DNA of 64,000 bases, from positions 558,001 through 622,000 of the forward strand of contig NC_017093.1 in assembly GCF_000284295.1 (NCBI RefSeq), read 5' to 3'. The notes below the pieces were generated by a model, which was not told the origin of the DNA, did no database searches, and was given only the letters and a program-made list of their open reading frames with translations. The DNA comes from Actinoplanes missouriensis 431 (GTDB lineage: Bacteria > Actinomycetota > Actinomycetes > Mycobacteriales > Micromonosporaceae). The position numbers and the translations under genes are program-made. Shown here piece after piece: positions 41,435 through 50,242 of the stretch; the stretch's first letter is position 1; every line of letters begins with the position of its first letter.

Positions 41435-41737
41435 ATGACACCCGAGGAGTACGTCGAACACGTTCTGACGATGGTGGAGACCATCCCGGAGGGGCGGGTC
41501 ATGTCGTACGGCGCGATCGCCGACGCCCTGGCCGAGCGCTCCGGCCGCAACTCGCCGCGCCAGGTCGGCACGATCATGGCCCGGCACGGTGGCGGCGTGC
41601 CGTGGCACCGAGTGGTGAGCAGCAGCGGCCGGCTTCCCCCGGGGCACGAGCGGGAGGCCCGGGCCCGGTTGCTGGCCGAGGGCGTGCCGATGCGCGGCGA
41701 TCGGGTGCAGATGACGAAGGCCGGGTGGATGCCGTGA
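41435..41737 (+). CDS. Alkyltransferase-like protein (ATL)
   Basis: A 100-residue MGMT-fold DNA-binding protein. It has the recognition helix region YGAIADALAERSG and R-x-V-G-T-I-M, but the active-site motif reads PWHRVV instead of PCHRV. Trp replaces the alkyl-acceptor Cys, the hallmark of ATL proteins, which bind O6-alkylguanine and recruit nucleotide excision repair rather than repair it themselves. Its last 16 codons lie inside a 47-bp tandem duplication that continues past the stop codon. Divergent from proB. Confidence 0.9.
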   Translation: MTPEEYVEHVLTMVETIPEGRVMSYGAIADALAERSGRNSPRQVGTIMARHGGGVPWHRVVSSSGRLPPGHEREARARLLAEGVPMRGDRVQMTKAGWMP

Positions 41738-41782
41738 TGCGCGGCGATCACATGGAGATGACGAAAGCCGGGTGGGCGCCTG
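41690..41782 (+). repeat. 47/46-bp tandem duplication at the ATL gene end
   Basis: The segment starting ATGCGCGGCGATC at 41690 is repeated with about 8 changes from 41737. A third start-like ATGCGCAACGG at 41783 is the start of the methyltransferase gene. The copies are 47 and 46 bp, so the second is out of frame with the first. Confidence 0.85.
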
Positions 41783-42646
41783 ATGCGCAACGGTGAGCCG
41801 AGCCGGACGGCGTGGAGTGCCGCGCGCTATCGAGCCGCGCACCAGCTGCTCGAGGAGGGGTCGATCTTCCGGGACCCGCTGGCCGTACAAATCCTGAATG
41901 AACCGCAAGCGGATCTCCTGGCGGACGCACCGCGGTCGGGGATGCGGCTGTTCATCGCGGCGCGGACGCGTTTCGCCGAGGACGCGATCGCGGCGGCCGT
42001 CGCGCGGGGCGTGCGGGAGCTGGTGATCCTCGGGGCGGGACTCGACACGTTCGCCTACCGCAACCCGCATCCGCAGCTCCGGGTGACCGAAGTCGATCAC
42101 CCGGACACGCAGGCCTGGAAGCGTGCGCGGCTGGCCGAGACCGGCATCGCGGTGCCGGGCGGCGTCCGCTACGCCGGCGTGGACTTCGAGCACGAGTCAC
42201 TGAACGTGACCCTGGACGGTCCGGCGTTCTTCCTCTGGCTGGGTGTGGTGCCCTACCTGACCAGCGACGGCTTCGCCGAGACGCTCTCGTTCGTGGCGTC
42301 GGGCGAGGGCAACGAGGTGGTCTTCGACTACGCGCAGTCGCCGGAGCGGATGGCGCCCGGCCGGCGGGCCGCCCTGGAGGCACGGGCCGCGCGGGTGGCC
42401 AAGCTCGGCGAGCCGTGGCTGACCTACTTCGAGCCCGACGAGATCGACGCTGAGCTGCGCGGACATGGGTTCACCGAGATCGAAGACCTGGGTCCGTCGG
42501 CGCTCGCGGCGCGCTATTTCGGCCGTCCGGACGTGCCGCCGGAGACGCCCGGCGGTCACGTCCTGCACGCCCGGCGTCAGGCAAGCCCGGGTCAGGCAAG
42601 CCCGCGTCAGGCCAGCCCGGCCAGCGACGCCGCTGACCGCATCTGA
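41783..42646 (+). CDS. SAM-dependent methyltransferase, LCMT/PPM family
   Basis: A 287-residue class I methyltransferase. It has the N-terminal SRTAWSAARYRAAHQ block, SAM loop LGAGLDTFAYR, EVDHPDTQAWKR, and FFLWLGVVPYLT, the pattern of bacterial leucine-carboxyl-methyltransferase-like proteins. These often act on polyketides or small acids; the substrate is unknown. Its ATG lies at the end of the ATL duplication, with no good ribosome binding site; translation may depend on the upstream gene. The last residues contain three QASPG-type repeats, and the 3' end overlaps the convergent TetR gene by 40 nt. Confidence 0.85.
   Translation: MRNGEPSRTAWSAARYRAAHQLLEEGSIFRDPLAVQILNEPQADLLADAPRSGMRLFIAARTRFAEDAIAAAVARGVRELVILGAGLDTFAYRNPHPQLRVTEVDHPDTQAWKRARLAETGIAVPGGVRYAGVDFEHESLNVTLDGPAFFLWLGVVPYLTSDGFAETLSFVASGEGNEVVFDYAQSPERMAPGRRAALEARAARVAKLGEPWLTYFEPDEIDAELRGHGFTEIEDLGPSALAARYFGRPDVPPETPGGHVLHARRQASPGQASPRQASPASDAADRI
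42576..42620 (+). repeat. 15-bp tandem repeat, three copies
   Basis: GTCAGGCAAGCCCGG begins at 42576, 42591 and 42606 (the third with two changes) at the 3' end of the methyltransferase gene, partly inside the overlapping convergent TetR gene. Confidence 0.85.
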
Positions 42647-43287
42647 TACTCGAAGAACCCGCGCCTGTCGTTGTCGACCGACTTGTTGAGCTGGCCGAAC
42701 AGCTCGGCGCTCACCGCGCCGCAGAGCTGGAAGAACGCGGCGATGGTGTCGGCGACGACGCGCGGCGGCATGCCCGGCATGAACGAGGACGCGATCGGCT
42801 CGAGCTCGCGGGCGAAACCTCCGGTCAGCGGTTCCCGATCTTCGACAAGACCGTTCTGGTACGCCTCCCCCAGCGTCACGCCGAGCAGCAGAAGGACCCG
42901 TGTCGCCGGCCCGACGGTGTCCTGCGGCGCCTGGTACCCGGGGACCGGGCTGCCGTAGATCAGCGCCCACTGGTGCGGGTTGGCGAGGGCCCAGTCCCGC
43001 ACCGCGTGGCAGGCCGCGAGCCACTTGTCGAGGGGAGTCGCCGCGGCCGAGATGGCTCGCTCGGCGGCGTCGCCGACCTCGTTGTACGCGTCGATGATCA
43101 GTGCGGTGAGCAGCTCGTCGCGGCTGGCGAAGTAGCGGTAGACCGCCGACGAGGCCATCTGCAGGTCGCGAGCGACCGCCCGGAGTGACAGGTTCGCGCC
43201 GTCCGTGGCGAGGTGGCGGCGGGCCACCGTCTTGATCTCTTCGGTCATCTCGGCCCGAACCCGGGCCCGTAAGTTCGCGGCGCTCAT
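42607..43287 (-). CDS. TetR-family regulator (TetR_C_13/WHG type)
   Basis: A 226-residue repressor. HTH at about 30-60 (LSLRAVARDLQMASSAVYRYF), with a C-terminal domain carrying VRDWALANPHQWALIYGSPVPGY, the mark of the WHG-containing TetR subfamily. It is divergent from the NAD-dependent epimerase gene, and the 101-nt region between holds repeated palindromes that are probable operators. The ATG at 43287 follows family length; no strong ribosome binding site is seen. The 3' end overlaps the methyltransferase gene. Confidence 0.92.
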   Translation of the reverse strand: MSAANLRARVRAEMTEEIKTVARRHLATDGANLSLRAVARDLQMASSAVYRYFASRDELLTALIIDAYNEVGDAAERAISAAATPLDKWLAACHAVRDWALANPHQWALIYGSPVPGYQAPQDTVGPATRVLLLLGVTLGEAYQNGLVEDREPLTGGFARELEPIASSFMPGMPPRVVADTIAAFFQLCGAVSAELFGQLNKSVDNDRRGFFEYQMRSAASLAGLA

Positions 43288-43306
43288 AAGCTGAGTGTGC
43301 CACAAC

Positions 43307-43374
43307 GAGAGCACTGCTCTTGCATTCGAGCGGCGCTCTATGAGACTGTCGTTCTTAACAGAGAGCACTGCTCA
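43307..43374. promoter_or_regulatory. Probable operators of the divergent TetR/epimerase promoter
   Basis: GAGAGCACTGCTC occurs twice, at 43307-43319 and 43361-43373, 54 bp apart. The first sits in the perfect 13-bp palindrome AGAGCACTGCTCT (43308-43320). A related half-site pair GAGCGGCGCTC lies between them at 43328-43338. Sites of this size and symmetry between a TetR gene and its divergent neighbour are typical repressor targets. Confidence 0.8.
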
Positions 43375-43388
43375 CAAAGGAGATCGCA

Positions 43389-44318
43389 ATGGCACAGCAC
43401 GTCGTCGTGGGTTCCGGGCCGATCGGGTCTAAGGTCGCTTCGCTCCTCGCTGACCAGGGAGAAAGCGTCCGGGTCGTCACGCGGAGCGGTCGTGGCCCGG
43501 AGCATCCGCTGATCGAGCGGGTGGCCGCCGACGCCGCCGACGCCCGCCGGCTCACCGAGCTGACCGCCGGCGCCGAGGTCCTCTACAACTGTGCCAACCC
43601 GAAATACACCGAGTGGGAGAAACTCTGGTTCCCGATGAACAACGCGATGCTCGCCGCGGCCACGGCGGCCGGCGCGGTCTACGCGATCACCGGAAACCTG
43701 TACGGGTACGGCCCTCAGCCCGGTGGCCGGATGACCGAGAGCACCCCGCTCGCCGCGACCGGTCGCAAGGGCCGCATCCGCAACCGGATGTGGCAGGACG
43801 CCCTGACCAGCGGGGTGCGTACGGTCGAGGTCCGCGGCTCTGACTACGTCGGCGCGGGCACCGCCGGGGTCTTCTCCGCCGCCCTTTTGCCGGCCATCCA
43901 GAAGGGCCGCGCGGCCTGGGCCCCGGCGAACGTGGACCTGCCGCACAGCTTCACCTACACCGGCGACATGGCCCGGGCCCTGGTCACCCTCGCCCGCGAC
44001 AACCGGTCGTACGGGAAGGGCTGGCACGTCCCCTCGCCCGCGCCGGTCACCATCCGGCAGATGGCCGCGCGCTACTGCGAGCTCACCGGCCAGCCCCAGC
44101 TCAAGATTCACATCGTGCCGAGGTTCGTGATGCGTACGGCCGGGCTGGTCGTCCCGATCGCCCGGGAGCTGGCCGAGATGGACTACCAGTTCTACGCGCC
44201 GTTCGTGATGGACAGCTCGCTCACCGAGCGCACCTTCGGTCTGACCGCGACCGATCTGGACGTGGCGTTGCGGGAGACCGCGGACGCCGCCGAGGAAACC
44301 GCGGCCCGGACGATGTGA
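43389..44318 (+). CDS. NAD-dependent epimerase/dehydratase-family protein
   Basis: A 309-residue extended-SDR-type protein. The Rossmann loop is VVGSGPIGSKVA, followed by VTRSGR (suggesting NADP), YNCANPKYTEWEKLW and NLYGYGPQPGG, which carries a Tyr in the region of the catalytic YxxxK, although the Lys is not in the standard place. It resembles atypical SDRs that act as NmrA-like or reductase proteins. The ATG has AAAGGAG 7 nt upstream. Expression is probably repressed by the divergently encoded TetR through the palindromes at 43307-43374. Confidence 0.85.
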   Translation: MAQHVVVGSGPIGSKVASLLADQGESVRVVTRSGRGPEHPLIERVAADAADARRLTELTAGAEVLYNCANPKYTEWEKLWFPMNNAMLAAATAAGAVYAITGNLYGYGPQPGGRMTESTPLAATGRKGRIRNRMWQDALTSGVRTVEVRGSDYVGAGTAGVFSAALLPAIQKGRAAWAPANVDLPHSFTYTGDMARALVTLARDNRSYGKGWHVPSPAPVTIRQMAARYCELTGQPQLKIHIVPRFVMRTAGLVVPIARELAEMDYQFYAPFVMDSSLTERTFGLTATDLDVALRETADAAEETAARTM

Positions 44319-44339
44319 CGCCCAGCAGTGCCTGACTTT

Positions 44340-45731
44340 CTACAGAAGGATCCCCACCCCGCCCCGGCGCGGATCCCCGGCCGCGCCGGCCCGGCCCACC
44401 GCGGTCACCCCGCCGAAGTAGTGGTTCAGCTCCGGCCACTCGACCACCTGCCACCCCGCGTCGGTGAGCGCGGCCAGTTCCTCGGGCGGGCAGCCCGCCT
44501 CGGCGTGCACGGTCTCCTCCACCACGTGGTACCGCGGCCGGGCGATCGCCTCCGGCACGGTCAGGTCGTCGACGAGCAGGCCGAGCAGCGTGTCCACCAG
44601 GGCGGTACGGATCCGCGACGCCCCCGCCGACCCGGCCGCCACGGCCAGCCCGCCGTCCGGGGCGATCACCACGAGCGGGCACATGTACGACGCCATCCGC
44701 CGCCCCGGCACCAGCTCCTCGGTGAGCAGTTCGCCCTCGCCCAGCATCGAGTTCAGGTTGATGCCGAGCCCGGGCAGCCAGACCCCGGCGCCGAGCCCGA
44801 GCGTCGTGGTGATCACGCAGGCGTTCCCGTCGGCGTCGACCACTGACACGTTCGTGGTGTCGCCGAGCCGTTGCGTTCCCCGGTTGCGCAGCGCGGTGGC
44901 GACGGCCGGCGCCCGTTTCGGCCGGGACAGGTCGTCCGGCAGCGCCGCGATCGTGTCGATCGTCCGATTCAGGTCGTGCCGGGCGTAGACCCGGTGCCCG
45001 GCGAGCATGGCCCGGTCCACGTCGGTCGACACCACCCGGTAGCTCGCCAGATCGGCCGGGCCGAGCGAGCCGCCCGCGTCCCGCACCGCGCCGACCAGCA
45101 CGTCCGCGTACTCCCCGGTGTAGAAGACGTCCGGTCCCTGCTCGCCGAGGGCGTCCATCGCGGTCGCCAGCCCGGGGTGGAAGAGCAGTTCGTCGCCCTG
45201 CAGCAGCCGCCCGCCCGGCTGGTAGAGCTCCGCACCCGCGCCGTACGCCAGCGCCGGGGCGCACGACTCCAGCGTGCGGGCGTGCGCGGCCGGGAGCAGC
45301 ACACCGGTCCGCGCCAGACCGGCGGCCGGCGCCACCACCTCGGCCCAGGGCAGCCGCCCCCAGCGCCGGTGCACCTCACCGAGACCGGCCGGGACTCCGG
45401 GCACGGCGACGCTCGCCCCGCCGATCGAGTAGGTCTGTGGTAGCCCGCCGAAGAACACGTCGACCGAGACCATCGGCTCGGCCTTGCGGTCCCCGTCGAG
45501 GCCGGGGACCGAGACGAAGAAGTCGAGACAGGTGACCTCGCCGGTGTCCGCCTCGAAGTAGGTGGCGAACCCGCCGCCACCCAGTCCCGTGTAGACCGTC
45601 TCCGCGACGCAGCACGCCAGGACGGCCCCCACCGCGGCGTCCGCCGCACTGCCTCCGGCCTGCAGGATCCGCACCCCGGTGCGCGCCGTCGCCGGGTGGC
45701 TGGCGGCCACGCCGGCCGCAACGCTTGTCAT
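44340..45731 (-). CDS. Gamma-glutamyltransferase family protein
   Basis: A 463-residue Ntn-hydrolase of the GGT family, which cleaves gamma-glutamyl compounds such as glutathione or mycothiol-related substrates. The start of the small subunit and catalytic nucleophile is the Thr in GDTTNVSVVDADGN. The later NDxxxxF-type region and AAGSAGASRIRTALVDTLLG (the GGSR-like motif) are present. It has no signal peptide, unlike E. coli Ggt, so the enzyme is probably cytoplasmic. His of the usual TTH is Asn here. Divergent from the MFS transporter gene 48 nt away. Confidence 0.88.
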   Translation of the reverse strand: MTSVAAGVAASHPATARTGVRILQAGGSAADAAVGAVLACCVAETVYTGLGGGGFATYFEADTGEVTCLDFFVSVPGLDGDRKAEPMVSVDVFFGGLPQTYSIGGASVAVPGVPAGLGEVHRRWGRLPWAEVVAPAAGLARTGVLLPAAHARTLESCAPALAYGAGAELYQPGGRLLQGDELLFHPGLATAMDALGEQGPDVFYTGEYADVLVGAVRDAGGSLGPADLASYRVVSTDVDRAMLAGHRVYARHDLNRTIDTIAALPDDLSRPKRAPAVATALRNRGTQRLGDTTNVSVVDADGNACVITTTLGLGAGVWLPGLGINLNSMLGEGELLTEELVPGRRMASYMCPLVVIAPDGGLAVAAGSAGASRIRTALVDTLLGLLVDDLTVPEAIARPRYHVVEETVHAEAGCPPEELAALTDAGWQVVEWPELNHYFGGVTAVGRAGAAGDPRRGGVGILL

Positions 45732-45765
45732 GCGGCGAGCGTAGGCGGCGAGGCCGGATCATGGT

Positions 45766-45771
45766 TACGAT
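45766..45771 (+). promoter_or_regulatory. -10 box of the MFS transporter gene
   Basis: TACGAT ends 8 nt before the ATG at 45780, in the short region between the divergent GGT and transporter genes. Confidence 0.4.
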
Positions 45772-45779
45772 GCGCGTCG

Positions 45780-47123
45780 ATGACGACACCTGGTCCCTCT
45801 CCCGTGTTACCACGGACGGGCGTATTACCTCGTGGAGTTTTGGCTGGATATGCGCTGGGTTCGTTGGTCACCGGCGCGTTCGGCACGGTGCCCGGTTTGC
45901 TTCTTCTGCCTTATCTGACCGACACCCTGGGTGTGGCGGCCGGCGCCGCGGGCCTGCTCGTGCTGCTGCCGAAGGCGTGGGACGTGGTGGTCAATCCGAT
46001 GGCCGGGCGGATCTCCGACCGGGCCGGCTCCCGGCGCCCGTTCCTCCTGGTCGCCGGCCTGCTCCTGGGCGTGCTTTTCGCGGCGATCTTCGGAGCGCCG
46101 TTCGCCGGGAGCGCGGCCTCCGGCGCCTACGTGGCCGTCGCGTTCCTGGCCGCCGCCACGGCGTACGCCTTCTTCCAGGTGCCCTACGTCGCCATGCCGG
46201 CCGAGCTGACCGACGGTTACGCCGAACGCACCCGCCTGATGACCTGGCGGGTCGCGGTCCTGGCGCTGGCGATCCTGGCGTCCGGCGCGCTCGCACCGCT
46301 TGTCGTCGAGCTCACCGGCGGCGGCCGGGAAGGACACCGGTGGTCCGGCGCCTTCGTCGGCGCCCTCATCGTCGTGGGCACGCTCGCCACCTTCCTGGGT
46401 ACGCGTAAAGCAGACTCCCGTACCGCCGCGGAATCCGAGCCGAGCCTGCGAGCGCAACTGCGCGTGGCATCCGGCAACCGGCCGTTCCGCGCGCTGCTGA
46501 TCTGCTTCGTGGTCCAGGCCGCGGGCATCGGCACCATGCTGGCCGGCGTCCAGTACTTCGCCGACCACGTGCTCTTCCAGTCCTCCGGCGCGACGTTCCT
46601 GTTCGCCGCGTTCGTCGGGCCGGCGCTGCTCGTCATGCCGCTCTGGAGCGCCGCCGGCCGCCGCTGGGGCAAGCTCCGCTCACTGATCGTGTCCTCGCTG
46701 CTGTTCACCGCCGGCGCCCTGCTCCTGCTCGCCGCCCCGGTCCTGCCGCCGGCCGTGGTCTACGGCATCGTCGCGGTGATCGGCGCCGGATACGCCGGCC
46801 AGCAGGTGTTCGCCATGTCGATGCTGCCGGACTGCATCGCCTACGACACCGAGCGCACCGGCCGCCGCCAGGCCGGCGTCTTCACCGGCCTGTGGACCGC
46901 GGGGGAGACCTTCGGCCTGGCGCTCGGCCCCGGCATCTTCGCGGCCATGCTGCAGATCTTCGGGTATGCGTCGTCGGCCACCGGAGAGGCCGCGGCCCAG
47001 AGCGACGACGCCCGTCTCGGCGTGCTGCTCGGTTTCACCGTCGTCCCCGCGGTGCTGGTCGGCGCCGCGCTCGTGGTGCTCCGCGGGTACCGCGAGCTGA
47101 CCCGAACGGAGGTCCCGTCATGA
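45780..47123 (+). CDS. MFS transporter, GPH (glycoside-pentoside-hexuronide) type
   Basis: A 447-residue permease with about twelve membrane segments. The block NPMAGRISDRAGSRRPFLL after helix 2 and a related motif in the second half place it near the GPH/MelB-like branch. Such proteins use cation symport; the substrate is unknown. The ATG at 45780 has a TACGAT box 8 nt upstream. The stop overlaps the start of the PLP decarboxylase gene (ATGA), so the transporter may import that enzyme's substrate or export its product. Confidence 0.87.
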   Translation: MTTPGPSPVLPRTGVLPRGVLAGYALGSLVTGAFGTVPGLLLLPYLTDTLGVAAGAAGLLVLLPKAWDVVVNPMAGRISDRAGSRRPFLLVAGLLLGVLFAAIFGAPFAGSAASGAYVAVAFLAAATAYAFFQVPYVAMPAELTDGYAERTRLMTWRVAVLALAILASGALAPLVVELTGGGREGHRWSGAFVGALIVVGTLATFLGTRKADSRTAAESEPSLRAQLRVASGNRPFRALLICFVVQAAGIGTMLAGVQYFADHVLFQSSGATFLFAAFVGPALLVMPLWSAAGRRWGKLRSLIVSSLLFTAGALLLLAAPVLPPAVVYGIVAVIGAGYAGQQVFAMSMLPDCIAYDTERTGRRQAGVFTGLWTAGETFGLALGPGIFAAMLQIFGYASSATGEAAAQSDDARLGVLLGFTVVPAVLVGAALVVLRGYRELTRTEVPS

Positions 47124-48538
47124 TCGATGCGCTGCCGGAGAAGGGCGTGCCCGGCGACCAGGTCCTGGCCGAGCTGCGGGAGCTGCGTGGCGCCGATCTG
47201 CCGACGCACGGCGGGCAACTCTTCGCGTACGTCTACGACCCGGCCCGCCCCGGCCTGGACGCCCTGGCCGTCGCCGCGCACGCGCTCTCGTACCAGGTGA
47301 ACGGCCTCGACCCGACGGCGTTCCCGTCCCTGCTCGCGATGGAGAACGCCCTGGTCGCGGCGGCCGCCCGGCTGCTCGGCGGCGGTGCGGAGACGGTCGG
47401 CAGCGTGACCAGCGGGGGCACCGAGTCGCTGATCCTCGCGGTGAAGGCGGCGCGGGACGCCCACCCCGAGATCGAGCAGCCGCGCCTGGTCGTCCCGTCC
47501 ACCGCGCACGCGGCGTTCGCCAAGGCCGCGCACTATCTGCGGGTGGAACTCGACGTCGTACCGGTGAAGGGGTTGGCGGCGGACCCGGAAGCGATGGCCG
47601 CGGCAATCAGCCGAGACACCGTCCTGGTCGCGGCCTCCGCGCCCAGTTACGCACATGGCGTCATCGACCCCATCCCGGAGCTCGCCGCCGCGGCTGCCGG
47701 CCAAGGGGTCCGGTTCCACGTCGACGCCTGCTTCGGCGGCTGGATCCTGCCCTACCTGCGACGGCTCGGCGCGGACCTGCCACCCTTCGACCTGTCCGTT
47801 CCCGGCGTCACCAGCATCTCGGTCGACCTGCACAAATACGCCTACGCCCCGAAGGGCGTCGCGGTGCTGCTGCACGCGACGGAGGAGCTGCGCCGGCCGC
47901 AGTACTTCGCCTACGCGGACTGGCCCGGCTACACCATGGTCAACCCGGTGATCTCGTCCACCCGGTCGGGCGGCCCGATCGCCGCGGCATTCGCCACTTT
48001 GCGCAACATCGGCGACGCCGGCTATCTCGACCTGGCCGCGCGCACCCGCGAGGCGGTCACGATCCTGGCCGCCGCGGTCACCGCCACCGACGGCGTCCGG
48101 CTCTACGCCCCGGCCTCGACGAGCGTGGTCTGCCTGGCGTCCGACGGCGCCGACCTGTTCGTCCTCGCCGACGAGCTGGCCGCGCGAGGCTGGCACACCC
48201 AGCCCCAGATGGCGTACGCGGACTTCCCCGCGACCCTGCACCTGACCGTGACGGCCGCGGTCCGCGAGACCGCCGAGGCGTTCGGACCCGACCTGGAGGC
48301 AGCGGTGGCGGCCGCGAAGGCCAGGGGCCCGGTCCCGGTGCCGGAGTTGCCCCCGCTGACCCCCGAGATGATCACCCCGGAGCTGATCGCCGGGCTGGCC
48401 GAGGGCCTGGGCCTGGGTGGCGGCGACTTCTCCCGGATGGCGATGGTCAACACGGTCCTGAACGCCTCCCCGCCGGCCGTGCGGGAGGCCCTGCTGGCCG
48501 GCTTCCTCAGCCACCTCCAGCGCCCGGTAATCCAATGA
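47120..48538 (+). CDS. PLP-dependent group II decarboxylase / sphingosine-phosphate-lyase-like
   Basis: A 472-residue fold-type I PLP enzyme. It has TSGGTESLILAVKAAR (phosphate binding), VHVDACFGG-type HVDACFGGWILP with the Asp that contacts PLP, and SVDLHKYAYAPKG with the Schiff-base Lys. It is closest in pattern to sphingosine-1-phosphate lyase and Glu/Tyr decarboxylases of the MfnA type. Translationally coupled to the transporter gene. A role in amino-acid or amine breakdown together with the transporter is inferred from the operon only. Confidence 0.87.
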   Translation: MIDALPEKGVPGDQVLAELRELRGADLPTHGGQLFAYVYDPARPGLDALAVAAHALSYQVNGLDPTAFPSLLAMENALVAAAARLLGGGAETVGSVTSGGTESLILAVKAARDAHPEIEQPRLVVPSTAHAAFAKAAHYLRVELDVVPVKGLAADPEAMAAAISRDTVLVAASAPSYAHGVIDPIPELAAAAAGQGVRFHVDACFGGWILPYLRRLGADLPPFDLSVPGVTSISVDLHKYAYAPKGVAVLLHATEELRRPQYFAYADWPGYTMVNPVISSTRSGGPIAAAFATLRNIGDAGYLDLAARTREAVTILAAAVTATDGVRLYAPASTSVVCLASDGADLFVLADELAARGWHTQPQMAYADFPATLHLTVTAAVRETAEAFGPDLEAAVAAAKARGPVPVPELPPLTPEMITPELIAGLAEGLGLGGGDFSRMAMVNTVLNASPPAVREALLAGFLSHLQRPVIQ

Positions 48539-48554
48539 CGCAATGATTACGTCG

Positions 48555-48560
48555 TAGGCT
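48555..48560 (+). promoter_or_regulatory. -10 box of a leaderless gene
   Basis: TAGGCT ends 7 nt before the GTG of the Fic gene at 48568. Confidence 0.5.
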
Positions 48561-48567
48561 TGGACCC

Positions 48568-49707
48568 GTGCTGTACCCGACGCCTGTGCTGACCGATGCC
48601 GACCAAGCCGTACTGGCCGGCATTGAAGAGATGCGCCAGAACCTGCGTCATCAGATCCAGGGCAGCCCCGCCAAGTGGACTCTCGGGCTGCGGAAGTACC
48701 TGACGGCCGACGCGGTGGCCCGTTCGAACTCGATCGAGGGATTCCGTGTCTCCACCGTCGACGTCCAGGACTTGATGGATGGCGAACGGGACGTCGACGT
48801 CTCCGAGGAGAATCGCGAGGAGACGCTCGCCTATCAGCGCATGATGACCTACGTGCAGACCTTGCACGACGTCGCGGACTTCGAATACAGCAAGGGTCTG
48901 CTCAACGCTTTGCACTGGGTGCTGCAGGGGCATCGCCACTCCGCACGGAGGCCGGCCGGGCAGTGGCGTCCCGGGGCCGTCTACGTCACCGACCCGGACG
49001 ACCCGAGACTTGCCGCCTATACGGCTCCCGCCGCTGACGAGGTTGCCGGTCTGATCGGTGAACTGGTGGCATGGCTCAACACCGACGATGGAAGTCATCC
49101 TCTGGTCCGTGCCGCCATGTCGCACCTGCACCTCGTCTCCATCCACCCCTGGGCCGATGGCAACGGGCGTATGTCGCGGTCACTCCAGACGCTGATGATT
49201 GCGCGGGAATGTGTGCTCGCTCCCGAGTTCTCCTCGATCGAGGCATGGCTCGGGCGTCGCCAGAACACCTGGGCCTACTACGCAGAGTTGAAGCGCCGCG
49301 GATCCACCTTCGTCCCCGACCAGGACGTCTCCAGTTGGATCCGATTCAATCTGACTGCCTACCACGAGCAGGCGCAGGCCGTCCAAGGTCGCGTGGACAG
49401 GTCCGCAGCCGTCTGGAGCATGCTGCTGGAGTTCGCCGCGGAGACCGGTCTGGATGAGCGGACTGTCTCCGCGTTGCACGACGTCGCCGTGATCGGTCGG
49501 ATCCGCCGTCACCGCTACGAGCAGGCGGAGGGTCTCACCCTGCAGCAAGCTCAGCGGGACCTCCGGGATCTCACTGCCGCCGGTTTGCTCGAGCCTGTCG
49601 GCCGGACGCGGGCCCGCTACTACACCGAGGGGCCACACTTTCCGGAACGGGTTCTGGAGGTCGCCCGCACACCGATGACCCTGACCGCGCCCTACGAGGT
49701 AGGTTGA
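48568..49707 (+). CDS. Fic-domain protein (probable AMP-transferase)
   Basis: A 379-residue Fic protein. The core motif [12 protein letters not shown] (His193) is intact, with the substrate-positioning flap around [12 protein letters not shown]. An N-terminal inhibitory helix is visible as SNSIEGF with Glu57, the class II self-inhibited type. The C-terminal ~60 residues form a winged helix ([21 protein letters not shown]). Such proteins transfer AMP or related groups onto target proteins; the target is unknown. The base composition looks less GC-rich than its neighbours. The gene ends 4 nt before nuoB, whose promoter appears to lie inside its last codons. Confidence 0.9.
   Translation: MLYPTPVLTDADQAVLAGIEEMRQNLRHQIQGSPAKWTLGLRKYLTADAVARSNSIEGFRVSTVDVQDLMDGERDVDVSEENREETLAYQRMMTYVQTLHDVADFEYSKGLLNALHWVLQGHRHSARRPAGQWRPGAVYVTDPDDPRLAAYTAPAADEVAGLIGELVAWLNTDDGSHPLVRAAMSHLHLVSIHPWADGNGRMSRSLQTLMIARECVLAPEFSSIEAWLGRRQNTWAYYAELKRRGSTFVPDQDVSSWIRFNLTAYHEQAQAVQGRVDRSAAVWSMLLEFAAETGLDERTVSALHDVAVIGRIRRHRYEQAEGLTLQQAQRDLRDLTAAGLLEPVGRTRARYYTEGPHFPERVLEVARTPMTLTAPYEVG
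49700..49705 (+). promoter_or_regulatory. -10 box of nuoB
   Basis: TAGGTT ends 6 nt before the nuoB ATG and overlaps the end of the Fic gene, giving a probable leaderless nuoB transcript. Confidence 0.5.
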
Positions 49708-49711
49708 CCGG

Positions 49712-50242
49712 ATGGCGCTTCCTGGAGTTCTCGGTGAACCCATCCGGTTCGTGTTGAACTGGGGACGCCGCTATTCGCTGTGGGTGTTCAACTTCGGTCT
49801 GGCGTGCTGTGCCATCGAGTTCATCGCGTCCAGCATGAGCCGGCACGACTTCATGCGTCTCGGCGTCATTCCGTTCGCGCACGGGCCGCGCCAAGCCGAC
49901 CTCATGGTCGTCTCCGGCACGGTCACCGACAAGATGGCGCCGGCGATCAAGCGGCTCTACGACCAGATGCCCGAGCCCAAGTACGTGATCTCCTTCGGCT
50001 CCTGCTCGAACTGCGGCGGACCGTACTGGGATTCATATTCGGTCACCAAGGGCGTCGACCAGATCATCCCGGTTGACGTCTACGTGCCCGGCTGCCCGCC
50101 CCGGCCGGAGGCGCTGCTGCACGGCATCCTGCGTCTCCAGGAGAAGATCGCCGCCGAGCAGTCCGGCGTGGGCGGCGTCTCCCGCCCGGACGCGCTGTCC
50201 CTGACGGCTCCCCTGGTCCGCCCGCCGATTCAGGCCGACTAG
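49712..50242 (+). CDS. nuoB: NADH-quinone oxidoreductase subunit B
   Basis: A 176-residue complex I subunit that holds iron-sulfur cluster N2 and passes electrons to quinone. All ligands are visible: adjacent Cys32-Cys33 (ACCAIEF), GSCSNCGG, and VPGCPPRPE near residue 128. The expected neighbours nuoA and nuoD are missing; hemC follows convergently, and the rest of the locus resumes with nuoC at 54450. The last codons are the first unit of a 30-bp tandem repeat that continues past the stop. Probably a second, specialised complex I copy (paralogue of a standard nuoA-N operon elsewhere). Confidence 0.95.
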   Translation: MALPGVLGEPIRFVLNWGRRYSLWVFNFGLACCAIEFIASSMSRHDFMRLGVIPFAHGPRQADLMVVSGTVTDKMAPAIKRLYDQMPEPKYVISFGSCSNCGGPYWDSYSVTKGVDQIIPVDVYVPGCPPRPEALLHGILRLQEKIAAEQSGVGGVSRPDALSLTAPLVRPPIQAD

